A DNA stretch of 40,981 nt, from assembly GCA_002350705.1 (NCBI GenBank), contig DEFH01000048.1:1-40981 (forward strand). Reading direction: 5' to 3'. This stretch comes from Ruminococcaceae bacterium UBA2857. GTDB lineage: Bacteria > Bacillota > Clostridia > Oscillospirales > Acutalibacteraceae. The notes beneath the pieces are model-generated. The model saw nothing but the letters and a program-made list of their open reading frames with translations. It ran no database searches and had not been told where the DNA came from. Positions 1 to 6,879 of the stretch are shown in pieces. A program made the translations under genes and the position numbers. The first letter of the stretch is position 1; each line of letters starts with the position of its first letter.

Positions 1-518
1 TATTCCGGTTTAGGCTCTGTTGTCAGAATTTCTGCGGCAACACTTTCTTTATCACGGCTTGCAAGCAACCTCTGATAATACATCGTATGTATCTGTCTTT
101 CAAGCTGCCGGACGCTCCACGCTGATTTTGCACATTCTTCGGTATAAAAATCACGGGCGGTCTTATCTGAGATCCTCATCAGCACACGGTAATGCGACCA
201 ACTCAATTCGGTACACAGTGTGTGCCGAATTGGGAACATAAGATAGAATTGCCTCATATTACGGAGATTTCTTACCGTATAGCCTTTTCCGAATTCAACA
301 GTAAGCCTATCTGATATGTATTGCAATAGATTTTTGCCATACTCGGCTCTGTCATTCTCACCGCAAGCCTTATAGATTTGTTCTCCGATCTCCCAATAGG
401 CATTTACCATAGCTGAGTTTACAGCGGCATAGACCTTGCCCTGAGCTGCGATAACACTGTTTCTGATCGAACGGTATGTTTCCTGACCGTTATTATCAAA
501 TATTTCTATTTCATCCAT
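1..518 (-). CDS. DUF1016 / YhcG-type protein, N-terminal part (cut by window edge)
   Basis: The reading frame opens at an ATG at 518 (reverse strand) and stays open to base 1, giving 172 codons without a stop. A Shine-Dalgarno-like AGGTG lies about 7 bases upstream. The protein has the DUF1016 N-terminal pattern: a helix with AYWEIGEQI, then EYGKNLLQ, FGKGYTVRNLRNMRQFY, LSWSHYRVLMRI and a WSVRQLERQI helix. Known family: YhcG-like proteins usually add a C-terminal PDDEXK nuclease domain, which would lie outside this window. They are often found in restriction or mobile-element surroundings; their exact role is unsettled. It is followed on its upstream side by a repeat-rich gap and tRNA genes, a common setting for integrated DNA. 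Family assignment is fairly sure; completeness cannot be judged. Confidence 0.8.
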   Translation of the reverse strand, partial: MDEIEIFDNNGQETYRSIRNSVIAAQGKVYAAVNSAMVNAYWEIGEQIYKACGENDRAEYGKNLLQYISDRLTVEFGKGYTVRNLRNMRQFYLMFPIRHTLCTELSWSHYRVLMRISDKTARDFYTEECAKSAWSVRQLERQIHTMYYQRLLASRDKESVAAEILTTEPKPE

Positions 519-591
519 TTTGCTTCACCTGTAATCACATATTATTATAATCAATTATAACACAGCAAAGCCTGAAAAACCATATCTTTTC

Positions 592-630
592 AAAAAAGCA
601 GCGGCTGTCCTCAATGGATAGCTGCTTTTT
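592..630. terminator. Possible bidirectional hairpin terminator
   Basis: The stem AAAAGCAGC pairs with GCTGCTTTT, with a partly paired middle and a TCAA loop, A-rich on one side and T-rich on the other. It could end transcription on either strand. No intact gene reads into it from either side here, so it may be left over from a lost gene. Confidence 0.4.
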
Positions 631-856
631 CATATGTTTGTTATCATATTAGAAACTGTCTGGTGTCAAGCAATTTTTTGCTCCAATTCATGATGGTCTT
701 TCAGTTCCATAATAATCACTCATATAATTAAATGACCCGACGTGGTACGCATCGTTGAGAGGCGTGTCGGGTTCTGTCAATTATATTATATGCTTTTTTT
801 TACATAAATACAATAAGCAAAATATTCAAATAAAATTTTTACAAGGATAGCTGCTT
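616..856 (+). repeat. Direct repeat pair GGATAGCTGCTT
   Basis: The 12-mer GGATAGCTGCTT occurs at 616-627 and again at 845-856, 229 bases apart in the same orientation. The first copy forms one arm of the 592-630 hairpin. The pair frames a stretch with no gene, next to tRNA genes and a DUF1016 gene. It may be a duplication scar or the remains of an excised element; nothing in the sequence proves either. Confidence 0.35.
721..792. repeat. Long imperfect inverted repeat, unknown function
   Basis: The left arm (721-741) reads CATATAATTAAATG then ACCCGAC; the right arm (766-792) reads GTCGGGT then a T/A-rich stretch ending ATTATATTATATG. The GC-rich inner stem (ACCCGAC/GTCGGGT) encloses a second short ACGC/GCGT stem. 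There is no immediate T-run after the GC stem, so it is not a standard terminator. It could be a structured RNA or a recombination site. The 519-965 gap holds this repeat, the 592-630 hairpin, direct repeats and a tRNA terminator, and no convincing gene. Confidence 0.4.
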
Positions 857-861
857 CAATC

Positions 862-900
862 GTCTGTACTTTTCAGATGTCTGTACTTCTGTCTGTACTT
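862..900 (+). repeat. Three direct copies of GTCTGTACTT
   Basis: The decamer GTCTGTACTT is repeated exactly at 862-871, 879-888 and 891-900, at spacings of 17 and 12 bases. Such short iterated sites can be protein-binding repeats, for example integrase arm sites, but no recombinase gene is in view. Function unknown. Confidence 0.4.
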
Positions 901-920
901 TTTGAAGCGACAAAAAATAT

Positions 921-949
921 ATGCGGCTCTCAAGATCTGAAAGCCGCAT
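921..949 (-). terminator. Terminator of the tRNA-Asp/tRNA-Thr unit
   Basis: On the reverse strand the stem ATGCGGCT/AGCCGCAT is followed by ATATTTTTTG. It lies 16 bases beyond the tRNA-Thr CCA end, in the right place and orientation to end the tRNA transcript. Confidence 0.75.
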
Positions 950-965
950 AAACACTATGTTTTTG

Positions 966-1041
966 TGGAGCTGATAACCAGATTCGAACTGGTGACCTCA
1001 TCCTTACCAAGGATGCGCTCTGCCGACTGAGCTATACCAGC
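966..1041 (-). tRNA. tRNA-Thr (GGT anticodon)
   Basis: The reverse strand folds as a cloverleaf. The acceptor GCTGGTA pairs with TATCAGC (one G-T pair), the D arm is TAGCTCAGTCGGCAGAGC, the anticodon stem CATCC/GGATG carries loop TTGGTAA with anticodon GGT, and the T arm is CCAGTTCGAATCTGG. The discriminator is T and CCA is encoded. It is the second tRNA of a two-tRNA unit behind tRNA-Asp. Confidence 0.97.
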
Positions 1042-1050
1042 ATACATAAA

Positions 1051-1081
1051 TTGAACTCTCCCTGTCTGAGAGAGAGTTCAA
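1051..1081. other. Inter-tRNA hairpin
   Basis: A 10-bp perfect stem, TTGAACTCTC/GAGAGTTCAA, separates the two tRNA genes. No T-run follows on the reverse strand, so it is more likely a processing or spacer hairpin than a strong terminator. Confidence 0.5.
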
Positions 1082-1089
1082 TCCGCTCA

Positions 1090-1166
1090 TGGCGATCCGG
1101 AACGGGATCGAACCGTCGACCTCTAGCGTGACAGGCTAGCGTTCTAACCAGCTGAACTACCGGACC
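1090..1166 (-). tRNA. tRNA-Asp (GTC anticodon)
   Basis: Reverse strand cloverleaf: acceptor GGTCCGG paired with CCGGATC, D arm TAGTTCAGCTGGTTAGAA, anticodon stem CTAGC/GCTAG with loop CTGTCAC (anticodon GTC), and T arm GACGGTTCGATCCCGTT. The discriminator is G and CCA is encoded. It is the first gene of the tRNA unit, directly downstream of a good promoter. Confidence 0.97.
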
Positions 1167-1179
1167 ACTTGCATGAACA

Positions 1180-1208
1180 ATCATATCATAATTTCTGTAT
1201 TTTGTCAA
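1180..1208 (-). promoter_or_regulatory. Sigma-A promoter of the tRNA unit
   Basis: On the reverse strand TTGACA (1208-1203) is followed after 17 bases by TATGAT (1185-1180), 13 bases before tRNA-Asp begins. A perfect -35, a 5/6 -10 and optimal spacing fit a strong tRNA promoter. It lies just past the stop codon of the metallophosphoesterase gene. Confidence 0.8.
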
Positions 1209-1215
1209 TGGTTTT

Positions 1216-2004
1216 TTAGATATTTTTTGAAAATATTTTTTCTCCGTTGAGTGTCACAATATCTTTATTTAAAAGACGGAATTTGTCAGAGACAACAACA
1301 TCCATATGATAGTGTCCAAAAAACCATTTCCGAAATTTACACTTGTCTGCAACCTTTTGATGAAATTCATTCAGTTCGTTGCAAGAATATTCATCTTTTT
1401 TATCTTTGTCGAGATAATGTTCTTTCAGTATCTGCTGAATTTGTGACGGACAGTCGTGCGTGATAATATAGTCACACTTGTAATCATATCGGAATAGTGT
1501 CTCTTCCGCATGGGAATATTCTTCCTGATCGGGCATTTCCTCCGCCCACCATGAAATACCTTTGACACGATACCTTTTTTTGCCGCGTCTGTGCAAAGCC
1601 TTTTCCCGTATACTGAAATTCTTGTCCGATGGATCTAAAATGCCATCCTGAGTATCGTGAGACATTGCTCCGCCCATGACAAAAAATTTTTTTCCCTCGA
1701 TCTCATACATTTCGCCACGCATCAGATGATAGATATTTTCCGCTATTTTCTGCACTTTTCCTTTGAAAAGTTCCCCTATGGGATAATCTTTCAGCATATC
1801 ATAATTATCATGGTTGCCGTCACAGAATAATATTTTGTACGGTTTTTGACAAAGCCATTTCTGCCAATATTTTTCTTCCCTGCTGTTATCCCACAGGAAA
1901 CCGAAATCTCCGCATACAATGACAATATCTTCTGCACCGGCATGAAAATTCTTACTGCTGAAACGGTTAAATTCCCCATGCGTATCTCCTGTGACATAAA
2001 TCAT
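1216..2004 (-). CDS. Calcineurin-like metallophosphoesterase
   Basis: This 262-residue protein has the metallophosphoesterase metal-binding motifs in order: GDTHG at residues 6-10, GDFG at 32-35, GNHDN at 63-67, THD at 182-184 and GHYH at 230-233. These bind two divalent metals and catalyse phosphoester hydrolysis; the substrate (protein, nucleotide or nucleic acid) cannot be told. There is no signal peptide or membrane segment, so it should be cytoplasmic. The ATG at 2004 has AAAGGAG about 10 bases upstream. It follows the DUF815 and lipoprotein genes on the same strand, but a hairpin at 2029-2055 separates it from them, so it may have its own control. Confidence 0.88.
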   Translation of the reverse strand: MIYVTGDTHGEFNRFSSKNFHAGAEDIVIVCGDFGFLWDNSREEKYWQKWLCQKPYKILFCDGNHDNYDMLKDYPIGELFKGKVQKIAENIYHLMRGEMYEIEGKKFFVMGGAMSHDTQDGILDPSDKNFSIREKALHRRGKKRYRVKGISWWAEEMPDQEEYSHAEETLFRYDYKCDYIITHDCPSQIQQILKEHYLDKDKKDEYSCNELNEFHQKVADKCKFRKWFFGHYHMDVVVSDKFRLLNKDIVTLNGEKIFSKNI

Positions 2005-2028
2005 TCGTTTTTTCTCCTTTCAGAAAAT

Positions 2029-2055
2029 ATCCTGCCGACAATATGCCGACAGGAT
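2029..2055 (-). terminator. Terminator after the lipoprotein gene
   Basis: On the reverse strand ATCCTGTCGGC pairs with GTCGGCAGGAT (with G-T pairs) around loop ATATT, followed by ATTTTCT. It starts 10 bases after the lipoprotein stop codon and overlaps the leader of the phosphoesterase gene. Confidence 0.6.
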
Positions 2056-2065
2056 CATTTTAGGT

Positions 2066-3391
2066 TTATTCGCTCTTTACAGGCAGTACCTCATCCGAGA
2101 ACAGCAGATACAGTTCGGGAGGGCTTAATGCTCCGTCAGGTGCAATACGGTTGGTTTCCTCATAGTCTGAAACAGCTCCGACTGTTTCTTCGTCATAAAC
2201 TCCTGTCGGTTCTCCCTTGAAGTAGCCCAGATTTTTCAAACGTCTCTGAATGATCTTGATATTGTCGTTTTCATCACCAAAGCTGTATCTCATACGGGAA
2301 TTGATGTCCAGTGAATCATCCGCTTTCACTACAATTTCAGAGGATTCCTCGGAAGATTCCTCTACGCTTTCCTCAGAAGATTCTTCCGGGAATTCCTCCA
2401 TACTTTCCTCAGAGGATTCCTCTTCTGAAGATTCTTCAACGCTTTCTTCGGAAGATTCTTCTTCCATTGATTCTTCTTCAGAGCTTTGCTGTTCGGAAGA
2501 TTCCTCTTCTTTGGAAGCCTCCGTCAGTTCGGGATACATAGTTTCTATCATAAAGGACAACACCTGTGTAATACTGTTGCCCTGACGTTCAAAGAGAGCA
2601 GCATCAATTTCATATACCCTGTCATTTTTGACAGCACTCAAATTTTTCAGTTTGTCATCGCTTTTGAGTTTTTCCTTGACACCTTCCGCACAGAAAATAT
2701 ACAGCGGATTGGAAAGTGTCAGTTTTTTAAGACTCTCCCCGTCATCACTGCCGCATACATTCACGGCATTGGCATACGTAAACAGATTGCCTGCAAAAGT
2801 ATTGTCATAAGCTGCATTGCCTTTCGTATCATACAGATAGCAGGATGTCATCAAAATATCTTTTTCCGGAATAATCCTCTGCAAATCTGCCATTGTCATA
2901 ATCACAGACTCCGCTTTTTTGACACCGTTGTTTCTGCCGGACTTTTCTCCTCCTGCCACCGCACAGATACTTTCATATAAAACAGACAGGTCTTTGTTGT
3001 TTTTGGCTTCTACCATAGTCAGCACTTTGATATCCTTGTCTTTGAGCTTTTTGCGTACAGACTGCGACAATGTTTTCTCGGCAAATACCACATCAGGTTC
3101 AACCGCCAGAATTTGATTGGTATCAGGTTCTTTTTCGGAGCCGACTGTCGCAATATCTTCCAGTTCCTCCTGTGTACACTGTTCGGAACGTGCTTTGATG
3201 AGGTCGGCATAGCCGCACGCTATCAGAATATCCGCCACCGAATCATCAAGGCACACAATGGATTTCGGCTGACGGTCAAAAGTATAGCCTGCAATACTGA
3301 CAGGATATTCTCCGTCGGGTACATGATAGGAACATCCCGCACAACCCAGTGCCAATACTGCACTGACCAGAATTGCTGTTAATTTTTTCAT
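2066..3391 (-). CDS. Lipoprotein: periplasmic-binding (BtuF/FepB-like) domain + acidic Ser/Glu linker + peptidoglycan-binding domain
   Basis: The 441-residue product begins with a lipoprotein signal: KK, a hydrophobic run, then LGCAGC with Cys17 or Cys20 as the lipidated residue. Residues of about 25-285 resemble class III periplasmic binding proteins (PKSIVCLDDSVADILIACG, TNQILAVEPDVVF, VKNDRVYEIDAALF), which bind siderophores, cobalamin or haem for ABC importers. A linker of about 60 residues made almost only of E and S follows (SSEES repeats). The C-terminus is a PG_binding_1-like repeat (NIKIIQRRLKNLGYF, TGVYDEETVGAVSDYE). No ABC permease or ATPase gene is nearby. Two ATGs lie 6 bases apart; AAGGAAAGGG is well spaced only for the second (3391). 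Domain calls are by pattern recognition; the ligand is unknown. Confidence 0.82.
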   Translation of the reverse strand: MKKLTAILVSAVLALGCAGCSYHVPDGEYPVSIAGYTFDRQPKSIVCLDDSVADILIACGYADLIKARSEQCTQEELEDIATVGSEKEPDTNQILAVEPDVVFAEKTLSQSVRKKLKDKDIKVLTMVEAKNNKDLSVLYESICAVAGGEKSGRNNGVKKAESVIMTMADLQRIIPEKDILMTSCYLYDTKGNAAYDNTFAGNLFTYANAVNVCGSDDGESLKKLTLSNPLYIFCAEGVKEKLKSDDKLKNLSAVKNDRVYEIDAALFERQGNSITQVLSFMIETMYPELTEASKEEESSEQQSSEEESMEEESSEESVEESSEEESSEESMEEFPEESSEESVEESSEESSEIVVKADDSLDINSRMRYSFGDENDNIKIIQRRLKNLGYFKGEPTGVYDEETVGAVSDYEETNRIAPDGALSPPELYLLFSDEVLPVKSE

Positions 3392-3420
3392 TTTCATTCC
3401 CTTTCCTTAAAAAACACAAC

Positions 3421-4656
3421 TTATTTTTTCGCCTGCATGAAAGCAATAAACTGTCTGGCTGCTCTCGGAGAGCGTCCGCCTCTCTGAATTGCCCACGTTT
3501 CGGCTTTGGTACAAAGCTCTTCCATACTCATGTCAAGATGATACTCTTTCGCAAGGTTTTTCACGATAACCAGATATTGTTCCTTGTCGGGCTTGGAGAA
3601 GTTCACAGACATTCCAAATCTGTCCGACAAAGACAGACTTTCCTGTATGGTGTCATTTCTATGCATATCATCACCGTCACGGTCGGAAAAATTCTCTTTG
3701 ATGATATGCCGCCTGTTGGAAGTCGCATAAATCAGTGTATTATCAGGTCTTGCCGCCAGACCGCCTTCCAGAACCGCTTTGAGCTGTGCATAGCTCTTGT
3801 CCTCTTCCGAGAAAGACAGGTCATCAATAAAGATAATAAACTTCAACGGCAGAGGGGCAATTTTATCGACCAGCAAAGGAAATTCCGAAAGCCTGTCTTT
3901 CGGCACTTCCACCATGCGAAGTCCGTCTTTGTAATACTCGTTGAGTATAGCTTTGACCGTAGAGGATTTGCCTGTTCCTCTGTCACCGTACAGCAGACAG
4001 TTGTTTCCCTGTATGCCCTTGATGAAAGCCAGCGTATTGTCAATGACAGTGGAACGCTGTATTTCATAGCCCTTGAGGGATGACAGACGAATGGTATCGG
4101 GATGTTCGACAGGCTGTACATTTCCGTCACGCCAGATAAATGCCCGGTATCTTGCAAAGATCCCGCAGCCGTTCTTTCTGTAAAATTCCGCCAGACAATC
4201 TATGGTGTCCTCTTCATCGGCAAATTCCCTGACAGGAGCCCCTGTTTTCCAGCGTGGAAGATTTTCCGCTACCGCTCCCAACTCGTCTCTGTGAGGATAC
4301 TCATTCAGTATCGTTTCAGGCGAAAGGCTGTATAATTTTCTGATAGCATAAATATCTCTTCTGACAGCGTTCAGCACAGAGGACGGCAATTCCTTTTCGA
4401 CACCTGCCGCAGAAGCTCTCGAAAAAGCATTTTCATCAAAAAGAGCAGTTTCCGTCAGACACTTTGCCAGGCTTTCGGAACCGTGTTTGTCACACAGCAC
4501 CGCAAAAAATTCTCCCCATGCACGGCAAAATTCCGTTATATCCTTGTCCATTGCCGCCAGCAGACGATAATAGGCTTTGGGCACCGTTCTGTTGAAGATT
4601 CCCTGATAAATGGACAGCGAAGACATCAATAAAACAGCTTCTTTTGTGAGATTCAT
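3421..4656 (-). CDS. DUF815-family AAA+ ATPase
   Basis: A 411-residue ATPase with Walker A GDRGTGKS at residues 224-231 and Walker B FIIFIDDL at 273-280, followed by a sensor-1-like region (TLIYATSNRRHI) and an RFGMSVNF segment. This is the DUF815 layout, an AAA+ family of unknown substrate. A longer frame begins at 4716, but a well-formed promoter (4698-4726) overlaps that start. An ATG at 4656 has AGGAAGTG at good spacing, so 4656 is chosen. It is the first gene of a leftward set with the lipoprotein, 29 bases apart. What it remodels is not known; the link to the lipoprotein is by position only. Confidence 0.85.
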   Translation of the reverse strand: MNLTKEAVLLMSSLSIYQGIFNRTVPKAYYRLLAAMDKDITEFCRAWGEFFAVLCDKHGSESLAKCLTETALFDENAFSRASAAGVEKELPSSVLNAVRRDIYAIRKLYSLSPETILNEYPHRDELGAVAENLPRWKTGAPVREFADEEDTIDCLAEFYRKNGCGIFARYRAFIWRDGNVQPVEHPDTIRLSSLKGYEIQRSTVIDNTLAFIKGIQGNNCLLYGDRGTGKSSTVKAILNEYYKDGLRMVEVPKDRLSEFPLLVDKIAPLPLKFIIFIDDLSFSEEDKSYAQLKAVLEGGLAARPDNTLIYATSNRRHIIKENFSDRDGDDMHRNDTIQESLSLSDRFGMSVNFSKPDKEQYLVIVKNLAKEYHLDMSMEELCTKAETWAIQRGGRSPRAARQFIAFMQAKK

Positions 4657-4697
4657 AAAAAATTCACTTCCTGATTTATATACTTTTACCCGACTAT

Positions 4698-4726
4698 ATT
4701 GTACACTGAAATTCATGTTCCGTCAA
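4698..4726 (-). promoter_or_regulatory. Sigma-A promoter of the DUF815 operon
   Basis: On the reverse strand TTGACG (4726-4721), a 17-base spacer and TACAAT (4703-4698) form a near-consensus promoter. It overlaps the alternative upstream start at 4716 and so supports the start at 4656. Confidence 0.75.
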
Positions 4727-4780
4727 TTCATTTTCCCATTTTAAAATTAACAAAATTACATAGAATTTGCATTTTTTTTA

Positions 4781-4789
4781 TGCTAAAAT
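4781..4789 (+). promoter_or_regulatory. Possible extended -10 promoter of the PH-domain gene pair
   Basis: TGCTAAAAT matches an extended -10 (TGN plus TAAAAT) 40 bases before the first gene. No good -35 is seen 17 bases upstream; an A/T-rich stretch precedes it. Weak evidence. Confidence 0.4.
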
Positions 4790-4828
4790 GAATACCAAAG
4801 TCACACCATACGAAGGGAGAAAAGCCCT

Positions 4829-5341
4829 ATGAAACAATCTCAACATCTGAAATCCATTCTCAGACGTGCGGAACCTCCCGATACGTTCAAAAACAATCTC
4901 CTTTCGGAAAAATGCATTATGCTCTGGAGAATCCGTGCCACTGCCATGCTGATACTATACGCTTTTCTGGACGGAGGAATGTTTGTATTTTTTCCCGATT
5001 TTGCGATACTGTTCGGTATTCTGGGAATCGGTGCCTATCTGTCAATGATACTGCTGTATTTTCCCATGCTTTACAAGCACTGCGGCTATCTCTTTGAGAA
5101 CAGCATTATTTCCATCAACAGCGGTGTGTTTATTTACCACCGCACCAAAATTCCCGTCTCCAAAATACAGTATTGTGTCATCTCTCAGGGACCTTTGCAG
5201 AGAATTTTCGGACTGTGTTCCGTGCGGCTTCTCATGGCAGGTTCTTTTGAAAGCGTCAGCCAGATTACCCTCATCAACGCCTACCGTCTCAAAAATTATA
5301 TCGAAAACACGGGTGAATACAATGGACAAAAGAAAATTTAA
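4829..5341 (+). CDS. Bacterial PH-domain (bPH2/DUF304) membrane protein, YdbS-like
   Basis: The 170-residue protein has two hydrophobic segments (about residues 35-55 and 60-80), then a bPH2 domain (YLFENSIISINSGVF, TKIPVSKIQYCVISQGPLQRIFGLCSVRLLMAGS). This matches B. subtilis YdbS in size and layout. Known for the family: YdbS/YdbT-type proteins are encoded as pairs, and in Bacillus they are linked to resistance to some bacteriocins; the mechanism is unsettled. The start ATG is preceded by GAAGGGAG at good spacing. It overlaps the next gene by 20 bases, suggesting translational coupling and a joint complex in the membrane. Confidence 0.78.
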   Translation: MKQSQHLKSILRRAEPPDTFKNNLLSEKCIMLWRIRATAMLILYAFLDGGMFVFFPDFAILFGILGIGAYLSMILLYFPMLYKHCGYLFENSIISINSGVFIYHRTKIPVSKIQYCVISQGPLQRIFGLCSVRLLMAGSFESVSQITLINAYRLKNYIENTGEYNGQKKI

Positions 5342-6761
5342 AAAAACACATCCCTTTTCTATGATTCCCAAATTAAAAGTTTCCGTTGTACTTGTACCGC
5401 TGTCCATCATCCAGCAATTTCTGTACAGACCAAGGGATATTATGGAATATATCGGAACACTGGGTTTCAGTGCCGTATATGCGATTGCTGTCATCTCCTA
5501 TGCCGTCTACTCTTACAGCCGCTACCGCTACAGAATCGTAGAAAACGGAATCCAGATCAAAGACGGCCTGTTGATGAAAAGACGGTTCACTGTCCCCTAC
5601 TCCAAAATTCAGACCATTGTATTTGATATGGATGCTTTTGCCGCCCTGTTCGGAGCGGTCAAAGTCTCGTTTGACACTCCTGCCGGACTGAGCAAAAGCT
5701 ATGATATTTCTGCTTACTTCTCCCGTAAACACACTAAAATGATTCTTCTCAAAATCCACAACATGAATCCCGAAACCTCCTGTGTCAAGGCAAATTTTGT
5801 CAATACCCTGCTGATGTGTGCATTCTGGTCAAATCCCGCAACAGGTTTGCTGTTTGCTTCTCCTGTGATTTCAAGGCTCGGTGATATTGCCGGCTCGGAA
5901 CTGACGGATTACCTGCGGCTTACACAGTCCGACGTGCGGCTACGGCTGATTGCCCTGAACATTCCTCCCGCCACGGCAGGTGTTGCCAGTATTCTGCTGA
6001 TTGGCTGGGCACTTTCGATGTTTTCATGCTTTATGCAGTACGCCCGTTTCAAAACCTACAATCAGGGAGAATATATTGCTGTTTCAAGAGGATTTGTCAA
6101 TCAAAAACTTTTCTTTACCAAAAGGAACTGCCTTTCCGCTGTTACCGTAGAGCAAAGTCTGCTCATGCACCTGATGGGATTGTATACCTCCGGCATTTTC
6201 ACGGTAGGTTCCGGAAAACTCAAGGGTGATAAAAGCATTATCATTCCGCCCGAACATAAAAAAACTTTCTTTGTCTCCCTGCAAAAACTCCTGAAAATCT
6301 CTGCCAAGGAAAAACAGTCTGTTTTCACTGCCAAAAATACTTTGCCGTCTTATTTGTATTTTCCGTTTTTTGTTACGGCTGTTACGGTGCTTGCCATCAT
6401 GTTTGCCGACAAGTACAGTATTATCAACGATGTATTCAAAGCACTCCTGCTGTTTTTGCTTGTTCCTCTGTTCTGGTGGATGATGTTCCGCATTTTCGCT
6501 CATGCCTATGCCCATCTGGGAATCCACTCCAAATATCTGGTCGTATGCGGTTTTCAGAAATTCACGCTCAAAACTTATTACATTCCCCTCGACAAAGTAC
6601 AGTGTATCGAAATGACGCAGAGTATTCCCCAGCGGCTTACGGATACCTGCAATGTCAGGGTATACGTCTACTTTGAAAAAAGAGCTTTCCATGTTGTCAA
6701 ACAACTGCCCCGACATCAGACAGAAGAACTGCTACGCCTTGTCCATATCAAAATCAAATAA
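5322..6761 (+). CDS. Multi-bPH2-domain membrane protein, YdbT-like
   Basis: The 479-residue protein carries three bPH2-like repeats separated by paired membrane segments. The repeats start near YRYRIVENGIQIKDGLL, TYNQGEYIAVSRGFV and HSKYLVVCGFQKF, and each contains a [LP]-Y/R-x-K-[IV]-Q/V core such as VPYSKIQTIVFD or IPLDKVQCIEM. This is the YdbT plan. The frame is open further upstream (from 5094), but that part overlaps the YdbS-like gene throughout. The ATG at 5322, with GGGTGA 6 bases ahead, starts a normal MDKRKFKK cytoplasmic tail. The stop codon is followed after only 2 bases by a parS site. Confidence 0.78.
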   Translation: MDKRKFKKTHPFSMIPKLKVSVVLVPLSIIQQFLYRPRDIMEYIGTLGFSAVYAIAVISYAVYSYSRYRYRIVENGIQIKDGLLMKRRFTVPYSKIQTIVFDMDAFAALFGAVKVSFDTPAGLSKSYDISAYFSRKHTKMILLKIHNMNPETSCVKANFVNTLLMCAFWSNPATGLLFASPVISRLGDIAGSELTDYLRLTQSDVRLRLIALNIPPATAGVASILLIGWALSMFSCFMQYARFKTYNQGEYIAVSRGFVNQKLFFTKRNCLSAVTVEQSLLMHLMGLYTSGIFTVGSGKLKGDKSIIIPPEHKKTFFVSLQKLLKISAKEKQSVFTAKNTLPSYLYFPFFVTAVTVLAIMFADKYSIINDVFKALLLFLLVPLFWWMMFRIFAHAYAHLGIHSKYLVVCGFQKFTLKTYYIPLDKVQCIEMTQSIPQRLTDTCNVRVYVYFEKRAFHVVKQLPRHQTEELLRLVHIKIK

Positions 6762-6763
6762 TT

Positions 6764-6779
6764 TGTTTCACGTGAAACA
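6764..6779. promoter_or_regulatory. parS site 1
   Basis: Exact 16-bp palindrome TGTTTCACGTGAAACA, identical to the ParB-binding consensus TGTTNCACGTGAAACA. It lies between the PH-domain gene and the Noc-like gene. Confidence 0.93.
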
Positions 6780-6879
6780 GACCGTTTCTCCCCCAAAACG
6801 ACACAAATCTCCCCCACCGACTGACAAATCTTTCACACTCTCTGTGGTATCATGAAAATGCAGAAAGGAGCTGCGGTAT

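Noticed and set aside
2341..2520. CRISPR-like or satellite repeat
   Set aside because: The repeats are in-frame codons of the Ser-Glu linker of the lipoprotein; no regular spacers exist.
4657..4716. Longer DUF815 protein starting at 4716
   Set aside because: The -35 and -10 boxes of a near-consensus promoter overlap this start, and a better ribosome-binding site precedes the ATG at 4656.
5094..5321. Long N-terminal extension of the YdbT-like protein
   Set aside because: It lies entirely within the YdbS-like gene in another frame; the family N-terminus begins at 5322.
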